Position numbers and translations under genes: made by a program. DNA of 30,689 bases from Bacteroidales bacterium (GTDB taxonomy: Bacteria; Bacteroidota; Bacteroidia; Bacteroidales; Muribaculaceae). The notes under the pieces are model-generated. The model was not told where the DNA came from. It ran no database searches and saw only the letters and a program-made list of their open reading frames with translations. This document shows positions 23,246 to 30,639 of the stretch, one piece after another. Position 1 is the first letter of the stretch; every line of letters begins with the position of its first letter. The stretch lies in contig CAAGJW010000014.1 in assembly GCA_900770215.1 (NCBI GenBank), forward strand, positions 1 through 30,689, read 5' to 3'.

Positions 23246-24634
23246 ATGAGCAAAGATTTTAAATCGATATATTTTGTGGGCGCCGGCGGCATAGGCATGG
23301 CAGCCCTTGAGCGCTACTTCCTCGACAACGGCAAGCGGGTGGCCGGCTACGACCGCACGGCCACCGACCTGACCCGCGCCCTGGAAAAAGAGGGCGTGGC
23401 GATTTCCTATGTCGAGGACCCCGACACCATTCCGGCCTATTGCCGCGACAAGCGCGACACTGTAGTGGTCTACACGGCGGCTATACACGAGAGCGAGCCC
23501 ATATTGAAGTGGTTTATCGACAACGGCTTTGAGGTGATGCTGCGCGCCAAGGCGCTGGGCATCGTCACGCGCAACAGCAAGGCGTTGTGCTTCTCGGGCA
23601 CCCACGGCAAGACCACCACCTCGAGCATGGCGGCCCACATCCTGCAAGTGAGCGGCGTGGGCAGCAATGCCTTTCTGGGCGGGGTGCTGCGCAACTACGG
23701 CACCAATTTTCTGCTGTCGAAGACCAGCCCCTACAGCGTGGTCGAGGCCGATGAGTTCAACCGCTCGTTTCACGAGCTCACGCCCTACATCGCTGTGGTC
23801 ACTGCCACCGATCCCGACCACCTCGACATCTACGGCAACTATGAGAACTACCTGGAGAGTTTCGCCCACTTCACCGAGCTCATCGAGCCGGGCGGCATCC
23901 TGCTCCTGCACACCGGGCTCAAGCTCAAGCCGCGTCCCCGCCCGGGCGTGAAGACCTACACCTACTCGATCGACGAGGGCGACTTCCATGCACAGAACGT
24001 GCGCAAGGGCGACGGCGAGATCGTGTTTGACTTTGTGGCCCCCGACGGCAGCGTCATTGCCGACGTGAAGCTGGGCGTGCCTGTAGAAATCAACATCGAC
24101 AATGCCGTGGCCGCCATGGCCGTGTGCTGGCTCATTAAGGTGCCGGCCCAGGCCATCAAGCAGGGCATAGCCACCTTCATGGGCGCCAAGCGCCGCTTCG
24201 AGTTCTGGCTCAAGGAGCCAGGCAGCCACGGCTATGTGGTGATCGACGACTACGCCCATCACCCCAGCGAGATCGAGGCAAGCATCAAGAGCGTGCGCGA
24301 CCTGTATCCCGGGCGCAAGCTCACCGTCATCTTCCAGCCCCACCTCTACACCCGCACGCGCGACTTCGCCCCCGAGTTTGCCTCGGCCTTGAGCCTGGCC
24401 GACGAGTGCTACATGCTGCCCATCTACCCCGCCCGCGAGGAGCCCATAGCCGGAGTGAGCAGCGAGCTCATCATGAAGAATGTAACTTGCCCAGTAAAAA
24501 AGGTTTATAGCAAGGAAAATTTGCTCAGTTCGATCCATTTGCTTAATTTTGATATCTTGTTGACAGTGGGTGCAGGCGATATTGTCGACCTCTTGCCCAG
24601 GATATGTGAAGAAGTAAAGAAACAGAAGCGTTGA
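23246..24634 (+). CDS. murC: UDP-N-acetylmuramate--L-alanine ligase
   Basis: MurC starts the stem peptide by adding L-alanine to UDP-MurNAc. The N-terminal motif GAGGIGMAAL (11-20) and the ATP loop GTHGKTT (118-124) are clear, with EADEFNRSF, TDPDHLD and the C-domain DDYAHHPSEI. Length (462 residues) is normal. The last 50 or so codons (24481-24634) are strikingly AT-rich and use codons avoided elsewhere in the gene (for example GTA, AAA, TTG, GTT). This coincides with a consensus promoter inside the gene. The stop overlaps the TTG start of ftsQ by 4 bp. In E. coli, ddl lies between murC and ftsQ; it is absent here. Confidence 0.96.
   Translation: MSKDFKSIYFVGAGGIGMAALERYFLDNGKRVAGYDRTATDLTRALEKEGVAISYVEDPDTIPAYCRDKRDTVVVYTAAIHESEPILKWFIDNGFEVMLRAKALGIVTRNSKALCFSGTHGKTTTSSMAAHILQVSGVGSNAFLGGVLRNYGTNFLLSKTSPYSVVEADEFNRSFHELTPYIAVVTATDPDHLDIYGNYENYLESFAHFTELIEPGGILLLHTGLKLKPRPRPGVKTYTYSIDEGDFHAQNVRKGDGEIVFDFVAPDGSVIADVKLGVPVEINIDNAVAAMAVCWLIKVPAQAIKQGIATFMGAKRRFEFWLKEPGSHGYVVIDDYAHHPSEIEASIKSVRDLYPGRKLTVIFQPHLYTRTRDFAPEFASALSLADECYMLPIYPAREEPIAGVSSELIMKNVTCPVKKVYSKENLLSSIHLLNFDILLTVGAGDIVDLLPRICEEVKKQKR
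24520..24551 (+). promoter_or_regulatory. Promoter inside the 3' end of murC, upstream of ftsQ-ftsA-ftsZ
   Basis: TTTG at 24520-24523 is followed after exactly 20 bp by TAATTTTG at 24544-24551, a complete consensus match. Transcription would begin near 24558, about 70 nt before the ftsQ start codon at 24631. The promoter lies in an AT-rich tail of an otherwise GC-rich gene, supporting selection for the site. Confidence 0.65.
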
Positions 24635-25746
24635 AGATAGGTCGCTACATATTGCTCATCGTGCTCACCGCACTACTCGTGTGGGGAGTGATCTGGGCCC
24701 ATGGTCAGGCGCGCGACCAGGTGTGCCGCAAGGTCGACATCGAGGTGGTGAATGCCACGAGCAAGCCCTTTGTCACGCCCCGGGGCATCATCGAGGACCT
24801 CAAGCACGCCCACATTGCCCTCGAGGGCAAGCCCATGTGGCAGATCAACAGCGACCGGGTGGAGCGCCTGCTCGACGGCTCACCCTATCTCGAGAGTGCC
24901 GACTGCATCAAGGGCCAGGACGGCCATTTCATCATCAGGGTGCGCCAGCTCGTGCCCGTGATGCGCGTCATGGACGGCGACAACTCCTACTATGTGAACC
25001 GCGAGGGCAAGCGCATGGAGGCCAATGCCAACTACTACTGCGACGTGCCCGTGGTCAACGGCCACTTCACCAAGGGTTACGGCCCCGAGCGGCTGGTGCC
25101 GCTGCTCGACTATGTGCAGAGCGATCCCACGCTCAACTCCATCGTCACGATGTACAACTACCGCGGCCCGGGCAGCATCTACCTGGTGCCCTGCTTTGTG
25201 GGGCAAATCATCGACTTTGGCAGCGTGGCCAACTATGAGAACAAGTTCAAGAAGCTGCTGCTCTTCTATGAGAAAGTGATGCCCGTGCGTGGCTGGGACA
25301 CCTACGACACCATATCGCTCAAGTGGATGCACCAGGTGGTGGCCACGCGCCGCCTCAAGCGGGTGGAAGCCACAGTCGAGGCCGGTCCCGACGACGACGA
25401 GATCGCCCCCGATGCCACCACCATCACTGTGACCGACGACAACCGTGCCCTCGTGCGCAACGACGGCACCACCAAGGCTGCCATTGTGAAATCGAGCGGT
25501 ATCCCGGCGGCCCGGCCTCACTCTGGCGCCGAGAAGGCCAAGCGCGACGACTCGCGCAAGCAAGAGGCCCGGGAGAAGTCGAGGTCGAGCGGCAAAGAGC
25601 AGAGCAGGGCCGAGAGCAAGAAGCCGAGCGACAAGCCAGAGCGAGCCTCCAAGCCTGCGAGCAAGAAGAAGACCTCGCAGTCGACCCCGTCGAGCTCTTC
25701 AGGAAAAAAGAATAAGAAGAGCGCCGGCAACGAGAAGAAGAAATAA
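24631..25746 (+). CDS. ftsQ: Cell division protein FtsQ with long basic C-terminal tail
   Basis: FtsQ is a bitopic divisome scaffold. The 371-residue protein has a short cytoplasmic start, a membrane helix (about 6-22), a POTRA-like region (about 34-110, IEVVNATSKPFVTPRGIIEDL) and the FtsQ beta domain up to about residue 240. From about 250 it becomes hydrophilic, and residues 303-371 form a low-complexity tail of Lys, Ser, Arg and Glu (for example KKTSQSTPSSSSGKKNKK). Such a tail is missing in E. coli FtsQ and would lie in the periplasm. The start is a TTG in the sequence TTGA, overlapping the murC stop by 4 bp; no suitable ATG lies near the membrane helix. Translation may thus depend on coupling. 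Confidence 0.88.
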   Translation: MKIGRYILLIVLTALLVWGVIWAHGQARDQVCRKVDIEVVNATSKPFVTPRGIIEDLKHAHIALEGKPMWQINSDRVERLLDGSPYLESADCIKGQDGHFIIRVRQLVPVMRVMDGDNSYYVNREGKRMEANANYYCDVPVVNGHFTKGYGPERLVPLLDYVQSDPTLNSIVTMYNYRGPGSIYLVPCFVGQIIDFGSVANYENKFKKLLLFYEKVMPVRGWDTYDTISLKWMHQVVATRRLKRVEATVEAGPDDDEIAPDATTITVTDDNRALVRNDGTTKAAIVKSSGIPAARPHSGAEKAKRDDSRKQEAREKSRSSGKEQSRAESKKPSDKPERASKPASKKKTSQSTPSSSSGKKNKKSAGNEKKK

Positions 25747-25774
25747 CGAAACATTACAATAAACTTTACACATT

Positions 25775-27112
25775 ATGGAAAAAACTCAATATATCGTAGC
25801 GCTTGAGATAGGCAGTTCCAAGATAGTGGGAGCCATCGCCGAGAAATCGCCTACCGGCTACGTGAGCGTCAACCGCCTTGAGGAGCAGAAACTCTCCAAC
25901 TGCGTGCGCTACGGCTGTATACAGAATGTAGAAAATACCAAAAATGCCATCAACCGCATCCTCAAGATGCTGAGCAACGCGGTCGACGGCCTCATCACCG
26001 ACGTGTATGTGGGCATCAACGCCCGCTCGGTGCACAGCGAGGCTACCGAGGTAACCCGCAACCTCGACGCCTCGGTGCAGATTACCGACAGCATGATCGA
26101 CAAAATCATCAAGGGCGTGCATGATGTGTTTAGAGGTTATGAGGTCATCGATGTCGTGCCGCGTGCCTTCTATGTCGACGGCAGTGCCACCAGGACCCCG
26201 GGCGGCCAGTTTGGCTCCAAGATAGAAATCAAGCTCAACCAGATTGTGGCCAAGCCCAACATCAAGCTCAACCTCGAGCGCGTGATGAGCGCCACGATGA
26301 AGGTGCGCCAGTACCTGGTCACCCCGCTGGTGGTGGGCGACGAAATCCTCAAGCCCGACGAGCTCTCGCTGGGCTGCATGCTGGTCGACATAGGCGCCGA
26401 GACCACCTCGGTGGCCATCTACAAGAACAACGCGCTGCAGTATCTCACCACCCTGCCGCTGGGCGGGCGCAACCTCACGCTCGACCTCGTCAACGGCCTG
26501 CAAATCATGGAGGAGACGGCCGAGCGCGTGAAGAAAAACATCAACAACCCGCTCGACCCCACCAATGCCGAAGACATCATCATCGACGGCGTGCACTCGA
26601 AGAAGGCCTCAGAGTACATCTCGGCCCGCATGGGCGAGATCATCGTCAACATCAACCGCCAGATCACCAATGCCGGCCTCACCAACGACGACCTGCGCTC
26701 GATCGTGCTCATAGGCGGCGGGTCGGCCCTGCAGGGCCTGCCCGAGAAGGTGAACGAGGTGACCAAGATCAACGTGCGCCGCGGCTCTTACCCCTCGACG
26801 CTCAACATTCTCGACCACACCATCAACAAGCCCGAGTATATCGAGCTCTTTGCCTTGCTGGCCAAGGGGGCCGAGTTGCTTCCCGAGGGCGCTACCTGCC
26901 TTGAGCGCCGTTCCTACGAGCCCGAAGGCCCGCAATTCACCATGCCGGCTGGCGCGACAGCCGCTCCCGCCTCCCGCCCGCAGCCCGAGCAAGAGGCTCA
27001 GGAGCAGCCCGACAAGAAGCGCCGGTCGATCTTTGGCGGCTTCAAGCGCAAGCTCGACAAGTTGCTGAGCGAGAGTGATATTGAAGACAACGACGAGGAG
27101 AAGGACGAGTGA
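25775..27112 (+). CDS. ftsA: Cell division protein FtsA
   Basis: FtsA is the actin-like ATPase that ties FtsZ filaments to the inner membrane. The 445-residue protein begins YIVALEIGSSKIVGAIAE, the phosphate-1 motif. VDIGAETTSVAIY (about 208-220) and VLIGGGSALQGLPE (about 312-325) are the other nucleotide-binding parts. The usual membrane-targeting amphipathic segment appears as RRSIFGGFKRKLDKLL (about 415-430), followed by an acidic tail of about 15 residues, which is not present in E. coli FtsA. A Pro/Ala/Gln-rich linker precedes it. The gene lies 28 bp after ftsQ and 68 bp before ftsZ. Confidence 0.95.
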   Translation: MEKTQYIVALEIGSSKIVGAIAEKSPTGYVSVNRLEEQKLSNCVRYGCIQNVENTKNAINRILKMLSNAVDGLITDVYVGINARSVHSEATEVTRNLDASVQITDSMIDKIIKGVHDVFRGYEVIDVVPRAFYVDGSATRTPGGQFGSKIEIKLNQIVAKPNIKLNLERVMSATMKVRQYLVTPLVVGDEILKPDELSLGCMLVDIGAETTSVAIYKNNALQYLTTLPLGGRNLTLDLVNGLQIMEETAERVKKNINNPLDPTNAEDIIIDGVHSKKASEYISARMGEIIVNINRQITNAGLTNDDLRSIVLIGGGSALQGLPEKVNEVTKINVRRGSYPSTLNILDHTINKPEYIELFALLAKGAELLPEGATCLERRSYEPEGPQFTMPAGATAAPASRPQPEQEAQEQPDKKRRSIFGGFKRKLDKLLSESDIEDNDEEKDE

Positions 27113-27180
27113 GCCCTGCTCCCGCGCGAGCGTGTGACTGAAACACCGATTCATAAAACAAGAAAAAACAAATTGCAATT

Positions 27181-28578
27181 ATGGCTAAAGATATCAGTAG
27201 TAAGGAAATATTTGACAGCATCGACCAGCCCTCGGGCTTCAATCTCGACGAGAAGATGCCCACCATCATCAAGGTTGTGGGTGTGGGTGGCGGCGGCAAC
27301 AATGCTATCAACCACATGTATGAGCAGAACATAAGCGGCGTTTCGTTTGTTGTAATCAATACCGACCGTCAGGCGCTGAGCAGCAGTCCCGTGCCCAACC
27401 GACTGCTCATAGGCCCCGAGACCACCAAGGGCCTGGGCGCCGGCAACAACCCCGAGGTGGCCAAGGCCGCTGCCGAGGAAAGCGCCGATGAAATATCGGC
27501 CCTGTTTGACGACGACACCAAGATGGTGTTTATCACCGCCGGCATGGGTGGCGGCACTGGCACTGGTGCAGCGCCGGTTGTGGCCCGCATTGCCCGCGAT
27601 CGCGGCGTGCTCACCATAGGCATCGTGACCATTCCCTTCCTCTTCGAGGGCCAGAAGAAAATCATCAAGGCCCTCAACGGTGCCGACGAGATGCACAAGT
27701 ATGTCGACGCGCTGTTGATCATCAACAACGAGCGCCTCACCGAGATATACCCCGACTTGAACTTCATCAACGCCTTCGGCAAGGCCGACGACACCTTGAG
27801 CATCGCTGCCCGCAGCATCTCTGAGCTCATCACCACCCAGGGCATGATCAACCTCGACTTCAACGACGTGAACACTACCCTGCGCGACGGCGGCGTGGCC
27901 ATCATCAGCAGCGGCTATGGCGAGGGCGAGCATCGTGTGACCAAGGCTATCGAGGATGCCCTGGAGTCGCCCTTGCTCAAGAACCGCGACGTGTACGGCT
28001 CCAAGAAGATACTCATGAACTTCTACTTCTCGCGCGAGTCGCACGCGCCCTTCAAGATGGCCGAGGTCGACGAGATGCGCCAGTTCATGACCAACTTCAG
28101 CCCCGAGGTCGACGTGATATGGGGTGTGGGCTTCGACGACACGCTCGAAGACAAGATCAAGATCACCATCCTGGCAGCCGGCTTCGAGGTCTCGCTCGAC
28201 AGCGAGGCACCCGCCACAGCTGCCGACGGACCTGCCATCAACACCGGCGTGACCAAGGGCGCCGTGGCCACTGCTGCAGCCGCAGCCGTCGACGACGAGG
28301 CCCGCTTGCGCGAGGAGTATGGCGACAAGGTGATACAGCAGGGCCAGGAGCAGGCCGAGTCGCGCTACATCGTGCTCAAGCCCGAAGACATCGACAACGA
28401 CGACATGGTCGACCTGCTCGAGAAGACGCCCACCTTCAACCGCAACCCCAAGTTCAAGGCCCAAATCGCGCAGCTGCGCGACAAGCACCAGGCCGCCCGC
28501 GACTACCATGCCCGCGAGGCCAGCCCGGCCCAGGCCAAGAAGAAGGGTACCACAGGCACCATCTCGTTTGGCATCTGA
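27181..28578 (+). CDS. ftsZ: Cell division protein FtsZ
   Basis: FtsZ is the tubulin-like GTPase that forms the division ring. The GTP-binding loop GMGGGTGTG lies at 121-129, and the T7 catalytic loop is NLDFND (Asn224, Asp226, Asp229). The globular domain ends near residue 330, and the linker contains an Ala-rich stretch. The C-terminus carries DMVDLLEKTPTFNRNPKF, the probable FtsA-binding peptide, and then continues for about 50 more residues to end in GTISFGI. The tail after the peptide differs from E. coli, where the peptide is at the very end. Length 465 is usual for Bacteroidota. It is the last gene of the cluster. Confidence 0.97.
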   Translation: MAKDISSKEIFDSIDQPSGFNLDEKMPTIIKVVGVGGGGNNAINHMYEQNISGVSFVVINTDRQALSSSPVPNRLLIGPETTKGLGAGNNPEVAKAAAEESADEISALFDDDTKMVFITAGMGGGTGTGAAPVVARIARDRGVLTIGIVTIPFLFEGQKKIIKALNGADEMHKYVDALLIINNERLTEIYPDLNFINAFGKADDTLSIAARSISELITTQGMINLDFNDVNTTLRDGGVAIISSGYGEGEHRVTKAIEDALESPLLKNRDVYGSKKILMNFYFSRESHAPFKMAEVDEMRQFMTNFSPEVDVIWGVGFDDTLEDKIKITILAAGFEVSLDSEAPATAADGPAINTGVTKGAVATAAAAAVDDEARLREEYGDKVIQQGQEQAESRYIVLKPEDIDNDDMVDLLEKTPTFNRNPKFKAQIAQLRDKHQAARDYHAREASPAQAKKKGTTGTISFGI

Positions 28579-28594
28579 CGCGTCAGCGCGTGTG

Positions 28595-28619
28595 GCCCTG
28601 TGTTGCCTTGCAGGGCAAC
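28595..28619 (+). other. Two mutually exclusive hairpins after ftsZ
   Basis: GCCCTG (28595-28600) can pair with CAGGGC (28611-28616), while GTTGCC (28602-28607) can pair with GGCAAC (28614-28619). The right arms overlap, so only one can form at a time. No U run follows, so this is at best a weak ftsZ terminator. It abuts the promoter of the next unit. Confidence 0.45.
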
Positions 28620-28650
28620 TTGCTTGGTAATGAATTATTGTGTAATTTTG
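28620..28650 (+). promoter_or_regulatory. Promoter for yqeY-serS
   Basis: TTG at 28620-28622 precedes TAATTTTG at 28643-28650 by exactly 20 bp. Transcription would start near 28657, before the ATG at 28690 and after other in-frame upstream starts, which decides the start of the yqeY-type gene. Confidence 0.65.
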
Positions 28651-28689
28651 CGCAAAAATCAAGAAATATATATAACATCACAATCGATT

Positions 28690-29139
28690 ATGTCACTTTT
28701 TGAAGATGTCAATGCCGGCATTAAAGCGGCTATGAAAGCTCGCGACAAGCAGCGCCTCGAGGCCCTGAAGGGCATCAAGGCCGAGTTTCTGCTCATCAAG
28801 ACTGCTCCCGAGAACAACGGCGAGGTGACCGATGCCAATGCCATCAAGGCCCTCGTGCGCATGGTGAAGCAACGCAAGGAGAGCGCCGAGCTCTATGCCA
28901 GCCAGGGTCGTCAGGACTTGGCCAGCGAGGAGCTGGCACAGGCCAGCGTGGTCGAGGAGTTCCTGCCCAAGCAGCTGAGCGACGAGGAGCTCACCGCGCA
29001 GCTCAAGACCATCATCGCACAAGTGGGCGCTACCTCGCCCAAGGACATGGGCAAGGTGATGGGCGTGGCCACCAAGCAGCTGGCAGGCAAGGCCGAGGGC
29101 CGTGCCATAAGCGCCAAGGTTAAGCAATTATTAAGTTAA
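28690..29139 (+). CDS. GatB/YqeY domain-containing protein
   Basis: The 149-residue protein consists of the YqeY domain, related to the tRNA-binding tail domain of the GatB amidotransferase subunit. It begins MSLFEDVNAGIKAAMKARDK and includes VVEEFLPKQLSDEEL and DMGKVMGVATKQLAGKAEGR, the most conserved parts of the family. The exact function of stand-alone YqeY is not established; a link to tRNA or translation is inferred. The frame is open back to 28600, but those upstream codons overlap the promoter, so the ATG at 28690 is preferred. serS follows after 19 bp on the same strand, in keeping with a translation-related role. Confidence 0.92.
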   Translation: MSLFEDVNAGIKAAMKARDKQRLEALKGIKAEFLLIKTAPENNGEVTDANAIKALVRMVKQRKESAELYASQGRQDLASEELAQASVVEEFLPKQLSDEELTAQLKTIIAQVGATSPKDMGKVMGVATKQLAGKAEGRAISAKVKQLLS

Positions 29140-29158
29140 AAAACTGCTACATATAAAA

Positions 29159-30430
29159 ATGTTAACATTACAACTCATCAACAAGGATCCTGAGGACGTA
29201 ATACGCCGCCTTGCCGTGAAGCAATTTGACGGCCGCGAGCCCATCATGAAGGTGGTGGAGCTCGACAAGCAGCGCCGTGAGGCTCAGAAGCAGCGCGACG
29301 ACAACGCCGCACAGCTCAACAAGATGGCTGCGCAGATAGGCGCCCTCATGAAGCAAGGCAAAAAAGACGAGGCCCAGGCTGCCAAGCAGCAAGTGGGCAC
29401 GCTCAAGGCTGCCAACAAGGAAATCGACGATCGCCTCACCAGCATTGAGGAAGAAATACGCCAAATTCTGCTCTCGGTGCCCAATGTGCCCTACAAGGGT
29501 GTGCCCGAGGGCAAGTCGAGTGCCGACAACGTGGTGGAGAAAACGGGCGGCAAGATGCCCGACCTGCCTGCCGACGCTCTCCCGCACTGGGAGCTTGCCA
29601 AGAAATACGACATCATCGACTTTGACCTGGGTGTGAAAATCACCGGTGCCGGCTTCCCTGTCTACAAGGGCAAGGGTGCCCGCCTGCAGCGTGCCCTCAT
29701 CCAGTTCTTCCTCGACGAGGCCAACAAAGACGGCTATCTCGAGATCGAGCCCCCGCTGGTGGTGAACCAGGACTCGGGCCTGGGTACCGGCCAGCTGCCC
29801 GACAAGGAGGGACAGATGTACCACTGCGAGGTCGACGACTTCTACCTGATACCTACGGCCGAGGTGCCAGTGACCAATATCTACCGCGATGTGATCATTC
29901 CGCAAGAGGAGCTGCCCAAGAAGAATTGCGCCTACAGCGCCTGCTTCCGCCGCGAGGCTGGCAGCTACGGCAAGGACGTGCGCGGCCTCAACCGCCTGCA
30001 CCAGTTCGACAAGGTGGAGCTCGTGCGCATCGAGAAGCCCGAGAACAGCTATGCCGCTCTCGAGGAGATGAAGGCCCACGTGCAAGGCCTGTGCGAGAAG
30101 CTCGAGCTGCCCTGGCACATCCTGCGCCTGTGTGGCGGCGACACCAGCTTCACGAGCGCCATCACCTTCGACTTCGAGGTGTGGTCGGGCGCACAGAAGC
30201 GCTGGCTCGAGGTGAGCTCGGTGTCCAACTTTGAGACCTACCAGGCCAATCGCCTCAAGTGCCGCTACCGCGGCGACGACAAGAAGACCCACCTGTGCCA
30301 CACCCTCAACGGCTCGGCCCTGGCCCTGCCGCGCATCGTGGCTGCCCTGCTCGAGAACAACCAGACGCCCGAGGGCATCGTCATTCCCGAAGCGCTGCGC
30401 AAGTACACCGGCTTCGACATCATCGACTGA
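29159..30430 (+). CDS. serS: Seryl-tRNA synthetase
   Basis: SerS charges tRNA-Ser with serine. The N-terminal coiled-coil arm that contacts the long variable arm of the tRNA spans about residues 30-105 (KQRREAQKQRDDNAAQLNK). The class II catalytic core follows: TAEVPVTN (serine site), motif 2 FRREAGSYGKDVRGLNRLHQF beginning at Phe263, and motif 3 GSALALPRIVAALLENNQ beginning at Gly385. Length (423 residues) is normal and the protein ends cleanly before a strong hairpin. It is the second gene of a unit with the yqeY-type gene. I see no T-box or other leader regulation. Confidence 0.97.
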   Translation: MLTLQLINKDPEDVIRRLAVKQFDGREPIMKVVELDKQRREAQKQRDDNAAQLNKMAAQIGALMKQGKKDEAQAAKQQVGTLKAANKEIDDRLTSIEEEIRQILLSVPNVPYKGVPEGKSSADNVVEKTGGKMPDLPADALPHWELAKKYDIIDFDLGVKITGAGFPVYKGKGARLQRALIQFFLDEANKDGYLEIEPPLVVNQDSGLGTGQLPDKEGQMYHCEVDDFYLIPTAEVPVTNIYRDVIIPQEELPKKNCAYSACFRREAGSYGKDVRGLNRLHQFDKVELVRIEKPENSYAALEEMKAHVQGLCEKLELPWHILRLCGGDTSFTSAITFDFEVWSGAQKRWLEVSSVSNFETYQANRLKCRYRGDDKKTHLCHTLNGSALALPRIVAALLENNQTPEGIVIPEALRKYTGFDIID

Positions 30431-30470
30431 TTGCACCGCTGGCCATAGCCTCCTGTTGCAATATTATATC

Positions 30471-30504
30471 ACAAGCCCCGGCATGAAAGCGTGCCGGGGC
30501 TTGT
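30471..30504 (+). terminator. Strong hairpin after serS
   Basis: ACAAGCCCCGGCA (30471-30483) pairs perfectly over 13 bp with TGCCGGGGCTTGT (30492-30504), with an 8-nt loop. It begins 41 bp after the serS stop. The run that follows is GT-rich rather than U-only, so termination efficiency is uncertain, but position and stability make it the likely end of the yqeY-serS transcript. Confidence 0.75.
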
Positions 30505-30605
30505 TGGCTGTGTGTGTGGTAGGGTGGGCTGCGACGGGTTGAACATTGCCTGCGCGCTGCGACGTTAGAAGGTAACCATCCGAAATGAGCCGTCTTTTTG
30601 GAGTA

Positions 30606-30636
30606 TTTTTTGATTGCGAGCTTTGCAGTCAAAAAA
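30606..30636 (+). promoter_or_regulatory. Hairpin immediately before the tnpB start codon
   Basis: TTTTTTGATTGC (30606-30617) can pair with GCAGTCAAAAAA (30625-30636), leaving a 7-nt loop and one G-U pair. It ends 3 nt before the ATG at 30640, so it would cover the ribosome entry site on transcripts that read in from outside. Confidence 0.55.
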
Positions 30637-30639
30637 GCT

